Assembly: GCA_035048815.1 (NCBI GenBank)
Contig: JAUCBN010000007.1
Coordinates: 4,595,501-4,659,500 of the forward strand
Length of the DNA: 64,000 bases
Direction: 5' to 3'
Source: Abelmoschus esculentus
Lineage: Eukaryota; Streptophyta; Magnoliopsida; Malvales; Malvaceae
Shown in pieces: positions 23,098 through 35,155 of the stretch. Below the pieces are notes generated by a model. The model saw only the letters and a list, made by a program, of their open reading frames with translations, searched no databases and was not told the DNA's origin. Position 1 is the stretch's first letter; each line of letters starts with the position of its first letter. The translations under genes and the position numbers were made by a program.

Positions 23098-24310
23098 TAT
23101 TTTTATATATTCGAATAAAAAATATACGAATAAAAATATTTATATAATAAAAATTTGAATAAAAATATTCATAAAATAAATATTCGAATAAAAATGTTCG
23201 TATAATAAATATTCGAATAAAAATATTTGTATAATAAATATTCGAATAAAAATATTCATACAATAAATATTTGAATAAATATATATACGAATAAAAATAT
23301 TCATATAATAAATATTCGAATAAAAATATTCATATAATAAATATTCGAATAAAAATATTCATATAATAAATATTCATATAAAAAATATTCAAATAAAAAG
23401 ATTCGGATAAAAAGATTCGAATAAAATATATACGAATAAAAATATTCGTATAAAAATATATTCAAATAAAAATATTCATATATAAATATTTGAATAAAAA
23501 TGCTCGAATAAAAATATTCGAATAAAAAATATACGAATAAAAATATTCGTATAATAAATATTCAAACAAAAGTATTCTTATAATAAATATTAAAATAAAA
23601 ATATTCGTATAATAAATATTCGAATAAAAATATTCGAATAAAAAATATTTGAATAAAAATATTCGAATAAAAAATAATCGAATAAAAATATTCATATAAT
23701 AAATATTGGAATAAAAATATTCGAATAAAAAATATACAAATAAAAATATTCGTATAATAAATATTCGAATAAAAAATTTTGAATAAAAATATTCGAATAA
23801 AAAATATTTGAATAAAAATATTCGTATAATAAATATTCGAATAAAAATATTCATATAATAAATATTAGAATAAAAATATTCGAATAAAAAATATATAAAT
23901 AAAAATATTCATATAATAAATATTGGAATACAAATTTTTGAATACAAATATTCGAATAAAAATATCCGTATAATAAATATTCGAATAAAAATATTCATAT
24001 AATAAATATTAGAATAAAAATATTCGAATAAAAAATATACAAATAAAAATATTCGTATAATAAATATTCGAATAAAAAATTTTAAATAAAAATATTCGAA
24101 TAAAATATATTTGAATAAAAATATTCATATAATAAATATTCGAATAAAAATATTTGAATAAAAAATATACGAATAAAAATATTCATATAATAACTATTCA
24201 AATAAAAATATTCGAATAAAAATACTCGAATAAAAATATTTGAATAAAAATATTCGTATAATAAATATTCAAATAAAAATATTCGAATAAAAAATATACG
24301 AATAAATATT
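23098..24310. repeat. AT-rich minisatellite, ~30-bp unit
   Basis: About 1.2 kb of degenerate copies of GAATAAAAATATTCG alternating with TATAATAAATATTCG or AAAAAATATACG. The unit is self-complementary (AATATTCGAATAAAAATATT), so the array can fold into many small hairpins. Open frames here (repeating YEYFYSN/IRIF on the minus strand) are repeat artefacts. Confidence 0.93.
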
Positions 24311-24312
24311 GT

Positions 24313-26640
24313 ACACAATTCCTTACAAAGTATACACAATGACTTACAAAAACCGTAAGGAAAAAGGTATGTACACATTTCCTTACAACTTCTCACCATG
24401 AGCTAAAGGAGCCATCCAAAGATAAGGTTTTGTGTACATACACAATTTACTACGATTTTCGTAAGCCGTTGTGTATACTTTGTAAGGATTTGTGTATAAA
24501 CACAAATCCTTACCGTTTTCGTGCTATATTGTGTATTCTTGTAGGAAATTATGTATATACACAAATTCTTACCCTTGAAAGCCTCCTTGAGCTCATGGTT
24601 TTGAAGTGATAAGGATTTGTGTACATACCTTTTTTCTTACGGTTTTCGTAAGCCGTTGTGTATACTTTGTAAGGATTTGTGTACAAACACAAATCCTTAC
24701 CGTTTTCGTACCATATTGTGTATTCTTGTAGGAAATTGTGTATATACACAAATCCTTACCCTTGGAAGCCTCCTTAAGCTCATGGTTTTGAAGTGGTAAG
24801 GATTTGTGTACATACTTTTTTCTTACAGTTTTCGTAAGCCGTTGTGTATACTTTGTAAGGATTTGTGTACAAACACAAATCCTTACGGTTTTCGTGCCAT
24901 ATTGTGTATTCTTGTAGGAAATTGTGTATATACACAAATCCTTACCCTTGGAAGCCTCCTTGAGCTCATGGTTTTGAAGTGGTAAGAATTTGTGTACATA
25001 CTTTTTTTTCTTACAGTTTTCGTAAGCCGTTGTGTATACTTTTGTAAGGATTTGTGTACAAACACAAATCCTTATCGTTTCCGTGCCATATTGTGTATTC
25101 TTGTAGGAAATTATGTATGTACACAAATCCTTACCCTTGGAAGCCTCCTTGAGCTCATGGTTTTGAAGTGGTAAGGATTTATGTACATACCTTTTTTCTT
25201 ACGGTTTTCGTAAGCCGTTGTGTATTACTTTGTAAGGATTTGTGTACAAACACAAATCCTTACCGTTTTCATGCTATATTGTGTATTCTTGTAGGAAATT
25301 GTGTATATACACAAATCCTTACCCTTGGAAGCCTCCTTGAGCTTATGGTTTTGAAGTGGTAAGGATTTGTGTACATACCTTTTTTCTTACAGTTTTCGTA
25401 AACCGTTGTGTATACTTTGTAAGGATTTGTGTACAAACACAAATTCTTACCGTTTTCGTGCCATATTATGTATTCTTGTAGGAAATTGTGTATGTACACA
25501 AATCCTTACCCTTGGAAACCTCCTTGAGCTCATGATTTTGAAGTAGTAAGGATTTGTGTACATACCTTTTTTCTTACGTTTTTCGTAAGCCGTTGTGTAT
25601 ACTTTGTAAGGATTTGTGTACAAACACAAATCCTTACCATTTTCGTGCTATATTGTATATTCTTGTAGGAAATTGTGTATATACACAAATCCTTACCCTT
25701 GGAAGCCTCCTTGAGCTCATGGTTTTAAAGTGGTAAGGATTTGTGTACATACATTTTTTCTTACGGTTTTCGTACGCCGTTGTGTTTACTTTGTAAGGAA
25801 TTGTGTACAAACACAAATCCTTACCGTTTTCGGGCCAAATTGTGTATTCTTGTAGGAAATTGTGTATGTACACAAATCCTTACCCTTGGGAGCCTCCTTG
25901 AGCTCATGGTTTTGAAGTGGTAAGGATTTGTGTACATACCTTTTTTCTTACGGTTTTCGTAAGCCGTTGTGTATACTTTGTAAGGAATTGTGTACAAACA
26001 CAAATTCTTACCATTTGGGTGGCATATTGTGTATTCTTGTAAGAAATTGTGTATGTACACAAATCCTTGCCTTTGGAAGTCTCCTTTAGCTCATGGTTTT
26101 GAAGTGGTAAGGATTTGTGTACATACCTTTTTTTCTTACGGTTTTCGTAAGCCGTTGTGTATACTTTGTAAGGAATTGTGTACAAACACAAATCCTTACC
26201 GTTTTCGTGCCATATTGTGTATTCTTGTAGGAAATTGTGTATGTACACAAATCCTTACCCTTGGAAGCCTCATTGAGCTCATGGTTTTGAAGTGATAAGG
26301 ATTTGTGTACATACTTTTTTTCTTACGGTTTTCGTAGGCCGTTGTGTATACTTTGTAAGGAATTATGTACAAACACAAATCCTTACCGTTTGGGTGGCAT
26401 ATTGTGTATTCTTGTAAGAAATTGTGTATGTACACAAATCTTTACCTTTGGAAGCCTCCTTTAGCTCATGGTTTTGAAGTGGTAAGGATTTGTGTACATA
26501 CCTTTTTTTCTTACGGTTTTTCGTAAGCCGTTGTGTATACTTTGCAAGAAATTGTGTATAAACACAAATCCTTACTATTTTTGTGCTAATTTATGTATGT
26601 ACCGTTTTTCTTACAGTTTTTGTAAGAAAATTGTGTTTAT
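24313..26640. repeat. 187-bp satellite array, about 12 copies
   Basis: Near-identical units begin AAGGATTTGTGTACATACC at about 24610, 24798, 24984, 25172, 25360, 25548, 25735, 25922, 26109, 26297 and 26484, with a degenerate unit at 24420 and a partial one before it. Spacing is close to 187 bp. Each unit holds an inverted repeat AAGGATTTGTGT-ACAA-ACACAAATCCTT and a second palindrome TTGTGTATATACACAA (TATGTACAC in some copies). 187 is not a multiple of three, so open frames of about 60 codons recur in shifting frames; they are not genes. Confidence 0.95.
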
Positions 26641-26734
26641 AATTTTATGTGCACAGCCTTGACCGGGTAGACCGGTTAAGGCTTATTTTAGACTTTTTTT
26701 AGTGGGTTTTCTTCAGAACTACCCCTGATTTGTA

Positions 26735-27359
26735 TGGGTTGAACCTCAGAAAATAGACTTTCAGATCCAAAACGCTATGGTCCGTACTAAAATTAAATTA
26801 TAAAAATTATTTTTTAAAAAATTAAAATACTAATGATTAAAATGTTATTTTTTAAAATTAACAACTAAAAAAGATCGGTTAAAGTTTAATGAGTTAATTT
26901 AAAGTTTAATTTTTTAAAAATATTTTTTTATTGTCCATGCATCAAATTGTTTTCGCAAATTATTTATTTTACGTATAAGATTTTAATTTATAGTATAACA
27001 TTTAAAATTTAACAGTTATATAATAAAGTTTACGGGTATGGTAATAAATTAAAAATTTAGTGAATATTTCCATATATTGATTACTATTTTAAAAAAAGTT
27101 TACTACTATTCCTTAAAAATATATAGCAGACATAAGTCCCATTAACCAACCGAGAAACTCCACGAAAAAAATAAAGTTCTCAAAGAAAACCTCCGTTACT
27201 TTCCTCCGGTCATTTAATCACCGCCGCCGCTGCTACTGCCGCTGCCACTACAATCGCCGTCACCTGACATTAACCTATTCACTTTCGCATTTTCCCTCAC
27301 AATTTATTCAAATTTACCTAAGAAATGAAATTTCTGGGGTTAGGGTTTTAGGTAACTTG
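26735..27359 (+). promoter_or_regulatory. Upstream region and 5' leader of the BTB-MATH gene
   Basis: AT-rich to about 27150, then a C-rich leader with CCG/CTG-type trinucleotides at 27220-27260. A short upstream frame, ATG at 27325 to TAG at 27351 (MKFLGLGF), ends 8 nt before the main start codon at 27360. Confidence 0.5.
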
Positions 27360-30300
27360 ATGAAAAGAAGAAAGAAAAGTAATATGGAAGATTTCAAGAA
27401 CTCGGAATCTAAATCGGTGAGCGAGACGGTGAACGGGTCACACCAATTCACAATCAAGGGTTATTCATTGGCGAAAGGGATGGGTGCCGGAAAATGTATA
27501 TCCAGCGATGTTTTTACCGTCGGAGGTTATGATTGGGCGGTTTACTTTTATCCCGACGGTAAAAATCCGGAGGACAGTGCGATGTATGTTTCGGTTTTCA
27601 TTGCGCTGGCTAGTGAGGGTACCGATGTTCGCGCGCTTTTCGAGCTCACCCTTGTTGACCAGAGCGGCAAAGGGAAGCATAAGGTTCATAGTCACTTCGA
27701 TAGAGCGTTGGAGAGTGGGCCTTATACGTTGAAGTACAGAGGAAGCATGTGGTAAGAATTTAGAGTTTTAGAATTTAGAGTTTTGGTTCAGAATTTTATG
27801 TTCCCTTTGAAAGACTAGTTATTTATGTGTTGATAGAATGATTCTGATGATTTATTTGGCACCCGTTGTTGTTAGTTATATTATGATTATTAAATGGGTA
27901 TGTATGTTGTTGAATTTAGATTAAAAAAAAAACAAGGTTCAGAAATTTCTTTATCACTGTTGAATTCATGATCATGTTTAAGGTATGTGTTGATACTATA
28001 ATAATTGTATTATGTAGATTTTAAGACACTTGCACATTTGTGTTATGTTGTAGCTGTTTCCCCCCTTAAGGCCTGTCCAATAGGAGATGTGAAATTGTTA
28101 TTATGATTTTGATTGGTGAACTGGTAAATGTGGGTGCTCTTTTAGGACATGGTAATTGAGAAGCATTGACAGGTTACATTTTCAGCAAATACTCTTATAT
28201 AACTTTGTCCAAGGATCTAAACCTTGCACTAAAATTTATTCAAGGTGTCTGAGAATTATGAACTTGTATATTAAAACCACATACAAGCTGCTAGTATAAC
28301 AGAAGCAAACCTGAGACAAGAACCAATGAAGCAATGACTGTAACAAGAAAATGAAGGAACGTATGTTGGTGATTTCCATGTAATTTTACATTGTATGCTA
28401 TATGTTCATCTGTTGGTTTCAAAACATGTGCCTATTATATGATGGACGTCTAAGTTTCTCTACGTTTTACTGTAATATTCATTCCATAAGATGTTAAATT
28501 TTTATGATCACATAGACATAAGACTTGCACATTCCCAAGTCATATTTTGATAAGGTATTGATTTTATATTCTTTCTCCCATGCATTAAGGGGCTACAAGC
28601 GATTCTTTAGAAGAACAACATTAGAAAGTTCTGACTACATCAAGGATGATTGCCTAATCATGAACTGCACAGTTGGAGTAGTTAGAACTCGCCTTGAGAG
28701 GCCAAAACTGTTTTCTATTACTGTACCACCATCAGACATGGGTCAGACTCTTAGATCTCTGCTAGAATCTGAAAAGGGTTGTGATGTAATTTTTCAAGTT
28801 GGTGACGAGACATTTAAAGCACATAAGTTGATACTTGCTGCACGCTCGCCTGTTTTTAAAGCACAGTTTTTTGGGCTCGTTGGAGACCCTAACTTGGATA
28901 AAGTAGTAGTGAAAGATTTTGAGCCTTCTATCTTCAAGGTGATGCTTCCTTTTACTTTCTTTTGGACATTGAAGAATGAACCTACAATTGAGTATGTTGC
29001 ATAAGCAAGCCCTGGTATAAATGTACTTCATAATTTGGTGAATTAGAAATAGGATTCAACAAATTGTGGTTTTTTCCTGGATGTGAAGATCCGAAAGTAA
29101 ACTGATCAGATTGGTTGGTTGAATCGGGAATTGGTGACTTGTCCAGCCTGCTCTATATAACAGGGACTTCTTCGAACTGGAAAAAAAGGGAAAACCTGTA
29201 AAAAGTAGTTTTGAACTTTTTTTTTTACTGGTAGAAAAATCGTACATGATGAGATTTGAACATTTAACTACTTGAATTTATATTGAAACTTGTACTTTTA
29301 GTAAAATATTTTTTATTAAATGTTTGTTATACTTGATACTTGATTAATATCAAATTTTAATTTTTAAAATTTCTTTTTAAGTGCAACCAATCTTTTCACG
29401 TTGTCTTACTTGTTCAACTGTTAACTGGGATTCTTACTGGTTTAACGTCCAGTCTGTTTTTCGAACCATTGCCAAGTATAGATTATAGTTATCTAGGGTT
29501 GCCTTTTAATTTATTGGCTATCAATGCATATGAGAATTCATCCTTATGTTGACTGTTCTTCCAGGCAATGCTCTTATTTATTTATACCGACAAGCTTCCT
29601 GATGTACGAGAAATTATAGACTCAACATCAATGTGTACATCAACCAACATGGTGCAGCATCTTTTGGCGGCAGCTGATCTTTACAATTTAGATAGACTCA
29701 AAGTGTTGTGTGAGGCAAAATTATGCGAAGAACTTAATGCTGACACGGTAGCAACAACCCTTGCACTTGCTGAGCAGCACCACTGTGCACAACTGAAGGC
29801 CATATGTTTGAAATTCGCTGCAACTCCGGCTAACTTGGGAGGTGTGTGTTGGTACCGGTGCAAATTCCAGGTTATGTAAACTTGGTTTTTGTATTGTTTG
29901 CACTTCAGAATGCCTTTTTGTGCTTTCCTGTACATGTGTAGCTCTAGATGGATGCTTATATTTCAATTTTCAAGTACCAAACACTCTCGAAGGTTAATGC
30001 ATATAATTCCTTAACCCACATGCAGGTTTGGTACTTGATTTTTTTAGATAAAACTGTTATGTGAAATGCTGAGAACATATTATAGACCACAATATTCATG
30101 TGGTCAAAACTGTTCAATGCATTGGATATTGGATTATATCCTCAAAAAATTGTTCATATTAATGTTATTTTGGTTTGGCTACCAGTTAATTATTTGCCTC
30201 TTGGAGTCTATTCTTTTGCAAGTATATGTTTTTTCACATAAGCTTGTCCTATCAATTGTTGATATCCTGTGCATTGATTGTTCGGAGGTCCATGGAAAAC

Positions 30301-30568
30301 AATTGTTTGGCATCGTGGCGCATAAACTAATGTCTGTTCCCAATGTTTTGCAGCGGTAATGCAATCTGAAGGGTTCAGGCACTTGGAGGAATCTTGTCCA
30401 TCTTTGTTGTCAGAGCTGTTGAAGGCCTTTGCATCCAGTGAGGAGAGTGCAAGCCTTCTGTCAAGTCGGAAGAGGAGTTCGAGCAGCGTCTATGGGATGG
30501 ATCTTGCAGCGGAAGGTCCTGTTGCAGAATCGGTGAATCCTAATGGCAGGCGAGTTCGAAGACGCTGA
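27360..30568 (+). CDS. BTB/POZ and MATH domain protein (BPM family), CUL3 substrate adaptor
   Basis: Four exons: 27360-27751, 28590-28938, 29565-29841 and 30354-30568. They join to 1233 nt, 410 residues. The N-terminal MATH (TRAF-like) domain, about residues 25-155, includes HQFTIKGYSLAKGMGAGK, DWAVYFYPDGKNPED and KVHSHFDRALESGPYTLKY. The BTB domain, about 190-310, has GCDVIFQVGDETFKAHKLIL, AARSPVFKAQFFG and AMLLFIYTDKLPD. A BACK-like segment and a basic end (RRVRRR) follow. In Arabidopsis, BPM proteins bridge CUL3 E3 ligases to targets such as ERF/AP2, HB6 and MYB factors. All splice phases close. The next Met (MEDFKNSESK, 8 codons later) is an alternative start. Confidence 0.96.
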
Positions 30569-32077
30569 ATGCAACGGTTAGTGTATTTCTGGGACATAAA
30601 ATGAAAATATTCCAAGGAGTGGCTGGTAAATGGTAATGTGATTTACTCCAAATGGTTAAATATTATTAGTTAGAACTTCAAATGGAGTTTTGGTTGTGTA
30701 TAAAGTGCACTCTGTGTTTTTTGAGGTTGAAATGTATTTACTCCTGGTTTCTGGGTCAGTTAAATAAACTAGTAATAGTTTCAGTTTGGCTGTCCTTTTA
30801 ATCTAATCCGAAGAAAATCAGGGTATTTCAAGCAATCTGGTTGTATTTTAGACGTATATAAATATGCTTTGTATAAAGCCTGCAAAAATGGGCTTCAACG
30901 CCATTCGGCTTAGTTTTGTGAGTTAAGATGTCATTGTTCATATTTTAATTGCCATGTTTATTTATGAATTGGTAAAGTACAGCCAAACTCATTCAATTAA
31001 TTTTTTAAACATCTTTAATTATTAGTTTGATTTTAAATGAAAAAAATACATATTATAAGTGTATCCTTAATCGTTAAAATAAATAAATAAAAGATGATGA
31101 CATGACATGTTAGATTTAAAATTTTATTAATTTATTTTTTTTTCTTTTATTAAAATTGTTATATTATTTTTATTACTACTATCTTATTTTTAAAGTAACT
31201 TAATTTTGTTTTAACGGTATAATGCAGTTATTTAACTGTTGGTTTAATTCAACTAACCTGTTTAGTTTGATAATATCATAAAAATTAAGTTAAATTCGTT
31301 AAATTATTTTGAATTATATTAAAGTTTATTAGATGTTTGTTTTAGTTTTAATTTTGAAGTATTTATTTATAATGATAATTTTGGTTAAATAATTAAATTT
31401 TAAAATAAATAACTCATATATAACCAAATTAATAATTAAGCTACTCGTAATGTATTTTATCCCTTATAAATTAACTTTTTAATTGTTCTAAACAATTTCG
31501 TATTGCAAACGGATATAATAACTAACGAAAAATACCCTTTCCTTTATATAAAATAAAGAACAACAACGTTAATTATTTCCGTTTCGTGTGGATTAAAGCC
31601 AAATGACATTATGCAAATAGTATTTTTTTTAATAATATATCAGTTAAATTTATTAAAGAATAAAAAATATAATAGAAACTTAACAAAATTAAGATAAATT
31701 AAAAAATAAAAACAATGAAATATTAGATCAATCAAATATGTCTAGTAAGCAGCAATGACATGAACGGGATAAAATATTGGAAAAAGAAAGTAGAAATTTT
31801 TTATAGACTATTCACCTACACGCTTAAGGATTGAGTAAGAGTCATATACGGACCCAAAACTTCAAATAAGAGGTGAGAGTACAAGAAATTATATTAAATA
31901 TATAGGGGTGAAAGATTAAAAAAATTTAGGGGTGTAAAGTTATATTATCAATAGAAAATATCACGAAAAAACAAACAAAAAAAACATAAAAAATATGAAA
32001 AACTTAAAATTTTTAGAGGTACGACTGCACCTCCTATCACCCCTAAGTCTATCTCTGATAAGAGTGATAGTAAAACT
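30569..32077. other. AT-rich intergenic DNA and 3' flank of the BTB-MATH gene
   Basis: The first 300 bp are probable 3' UTR. The remainder is AT-rich with no gene. A less AT-rich stretch at 31800-32060 may be transposon debris. Confidence 0.5.
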
Positions 32078-32568
32078 TAGGGGTGAGCAAAACTCGACTT
32101 GAAAAAATTAAATAATTCGACTCGATTCGAGACGAAAATACTCGATTCATTTTGACTCGATTCTACTCGAAAAAATTTCAAATAAAGTTTGAGTTGTAAA
32201 ATGAAAATTCAAATAACTCGAAATTTTTAGTAATTAAAGAATTATTTTTTAAGTTTAAGATGGGTCTATCATTTTTTATGATATATATATAAATATAAAG
32301 AAATATTGCTACATATGAAATATATATATACATATCTTATATGATTAGAGAAAATTGTTTAAATTGGAATCAAATCATACTATAACATGATAAATAATTA
32401 CAATTAAATATTTACAAGAACTCAAAAACTCGACTTGATCCGACTCGAATTTCTTAAACTCGACTTGAACCGAAAAAAATTCAAATAAAGTTTGAGTCGT
32501 AAAATATAACTCGTCAACTCGAATAACTCAAAATTTTTTAACTCGACTCGATCGAATACTCATCCCTA
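32078..32568. mobile_element. hAT-type MITE, 491 bp
   Basis: It is flanked by a perfect 8-bp target duplication GTAAAACT (32070-32077 and 32569-32576). Ends are TAGGGGTGAGC on the left and, in reverse complement, TAGGGATGAGT on the right. TAGGG termini and 8-bp duplications are hallmarks of the hAT superfamily. The interior is AT-rich with many ACTCGA motifs near both ends and no coding capacity. Confidence 0.85.
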
Positions 32569-32576
32569 GTAAAACT

Positions 32577-34361
32577 AACAGTCTTGTAAGCTGCTTTATA
32601 AAATAGATCTGACTTAACGATAAACAAAACACAAAAAGAAATCAAATCTTTAAAAAATTATCAATAATCTTAAATCAGAATTAAACATAAAAACTATCCA
32701 CAAACATAAATCTATCATAAAATATATAAAAACATATAATAAGACAAAATCACGTTACAAGTCAAAAGAAAATTATGCTACAAAAATAGTTAAAATAAAA
32801 AATAAAAATACAATATAAAAAATTAAAAGAAAAATTACGATGATAGATAATTAATATTAAAATTAATAATATTATTGATTATTAAAATAAAAAAAGGGAA
32901 AAATAAGAGAAATCTTTTGAGTTTTGAAAATTGAAAAGTTTTTTTTTTTTAATAAAAGAAAATTGAAAAGTTCTTTATATATGATTATTACCATTTATTT
33001 ATATGACCGTTACCATCTCTTTTAAAGCCGAATAACGTATGGTTATTACGTTTTCTAAAAGAAGTGCAAAATTTTAAAAAAATAAATATCTAATGATCTT
33101 AAACTTTTAAATTTTACATGTTATTAAATCGTTAAAAAAAAAAGTTATATGTTTTATGAGAATATAATAATTTTATCCATTTTAAACTCGTTTTTTTATT
33201 TCTAAATTACCATTTAAATTATTTTAAATAATTTCTTCTTGATTTCTAAATTAACATTTTAATTATTTTAAATAATTTCTTCTTGAAAACCGGCATGATA
33301 ATTAATGAAAAATATCACTTTCGATTTCTAAAAGTATATAAAATTTAGAACCCGCCGTTGATGAGTTCTAATTTCGTGAAAGATTACAGCCAAATGACAA
33401 GATATTAGGCAAAGAGGGATTGTTTGAAGTTTTGACATTTGAAAAATTCTTTATACCTCGTCAAAAATAAAGGTTATTTACACGATTATTTATATATTTA
33501 TTTTTAATATATTGATATAATTTTAAATTAGTATATATTTAATTTTTCAATCCTTTAATAATGTATACATATTATATATATGATGCTCGAATCTGTCTCT
33601 TGAATGAATTATATTGTCTTTTACTATTAAGATTATTTTATGGATCATCCGAGTTATCACGATTATTTATATAATTTTTTTAGAGATACAAATAGATGAA
33701 TATTTCGTGCGTGGATAACATAAAAGACTAAAAAAATTAAGAATTAAATATAATTTATTAAAATTAAACGTTTAATTTGAAAAATAAATATTTACTAATT
33801 TATTATATGTATATAGATTGATTTTTAAATAAAAATGAGTCTAACAAAATTTAACATTAATAAAATGCGATATCATTTTACTTTTTCTTTTGCTTTATCA
33901 CTAGTCCATTATTATTATTTTTTTCTGGTAAGTATTTAACTTAATCTATTTTGGTGTGAGTTTTTTTAATTTAAACTCTAAAGAAAATATTTCTGATATA
34001 TAATTTAATGTAAATTTGTTTATATAAACTTTTTAATTTTAGGATTTAAAGATTTAAATTATATTTTATGGTTTATGAGTTTAGATCATATTATTGTAGG
34101 TATAAAATTTAAGATTTAGATCGTAACGTAAAATTTAGGGTTTAAAGTTAAAAGTTTAAATCGTTAGGAGTAAAAATTTAGATTTTATATTTTATAACTT
34201 AAATATAAAATATTGTATCATTATTTTTATACAACTTATATTTCAAAATATAACTCAAATTTTAAACCATAAATTTACTATTAAATTTTAAAACTAAATA
34301 AAACATATAATAACCTTAAAAATATTTATAAAAAATAATTTACGTGCATGAAATAATTTTC
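32577..34361. other. Long AT-rich intergenic DNA
   Basis: Low-complexity DNA upstream of the subtilase gene with no recognisable gene, RNA or bounded element. Confidence 0.5.
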
Positions 34362-34370
34362 CTATATATA
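34362..34370 (+). promoter_or_regulatory. TATA box of the subtilase gene
   Basis: CTATATATA lies about 42-50 bp before the ATG at 34412, so a TSS about 30 bp downstream would leave a short leader. Confidence 0.6.
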
Positions 34371-34411
34371 CACGTCAAACTCATACTTTATCAAGGCAGC
34401 AACCGTTATCA

Positions 34412-35124
34412 ATGGAAGGCCAAAGATTGCCTCTTCTTCATTGTCTTCTCTTCTATGGCATTATCTCCGCTCTTCTCGCCACCACCGGTGTGTCTCAATC
34501 CGACAAGAAGGTAACTGTTTTAGTGTGGTTCTTGATAACCATTCATGCTTTTAACGAATATTATTCGGATTCGAGTACAAATCACTTATAAAAATACGTT
34601 TAATATGGATTTATTCATTTCTTTTTCAAATTTTTCACGTTTTTAAAAGATTTTTAGTTATTTTAACATTTCGATTCGTGTGTGAGTATCATGTATGAAT
34701 GGGTTGAATATGCGTATATTCAAATTTTTTTTTAAGTTTATGAATTTGGAGGATTCTAGATGAAAAAACTACGGGTATATTCATGTATTAGTACTTAAAG
34801 TACTGGAGTGTAAATTTTAGATACATATATGTGTTGGACGAATATAATTAAAATTTTTAATTTTTTATCTATTTAAAAGATTCTCAAACAATTATATTCT
34901 TTGAGTGTTGAAATATATATCAAACACAAATATTAAATCTCCAACTTTGCAGAGCTATGTTGTATATATGGGCAATCAGCCTAAAGGTGGAATTTCAACA
35001 GCATCACTTCATACCAGCATGCTACAAGATGTCCTTGGCAGGTATTAGTAATTTATTTAATAAGCCATGTTATTTGGATTTATTATCTTCTTAAATATTA
35101 GCTATATATATATATTCGAATACA

Positions 35125-35155
<31 letters not shown>

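Larger units (their letters stand above)
22974..26723. mobile_element. Satellite-bearing element with imperfect inverted ends and 11-bp target duplication
   Basis: The 11-bp sequence CCTGATTTGTA occurs at 22963-22973 and again at 26724-26734. The enclosed 3750 bp starts GGGAGGTTTTAAAAAAAGCC and ends (reverse complement) GGTAGTTCTGAAGAAAACCC. About 20 of the first 27 positions agree, and similarity continues to an AACCGGT motif in both arms. An 11-bp duplication with inverted ends fits a non-autonomous Mutator-type insertion. There is no coding gene inside. Almost the whole interior is two tandem arrays. The boundary call rests on eye alignment only. Confidence 0.65.

Noticed and set aside
23045..24399. 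Open frames of 72-130 codons rich in Ile, Phe, Tyr and Asn on the minus strand.
   Set aside because: They are the translation of the AT-rich ~30-bp tandem repeat; no start context, domain or splice structure supports a protein.
24549..26435. Many 60-177 codon frames on both strands, similar to each other.
   Set aside because: They repeat with the 187-bp satellite and shift frame with every unit, so they are by-products of the array.
24313..26640. CRISPR-like appearance of regularly spaced repeats with palindromes.
   Set aside because: The whole 187-bp unit is conserved with no unique spacers, and the DNA is a plant nuclear genome.
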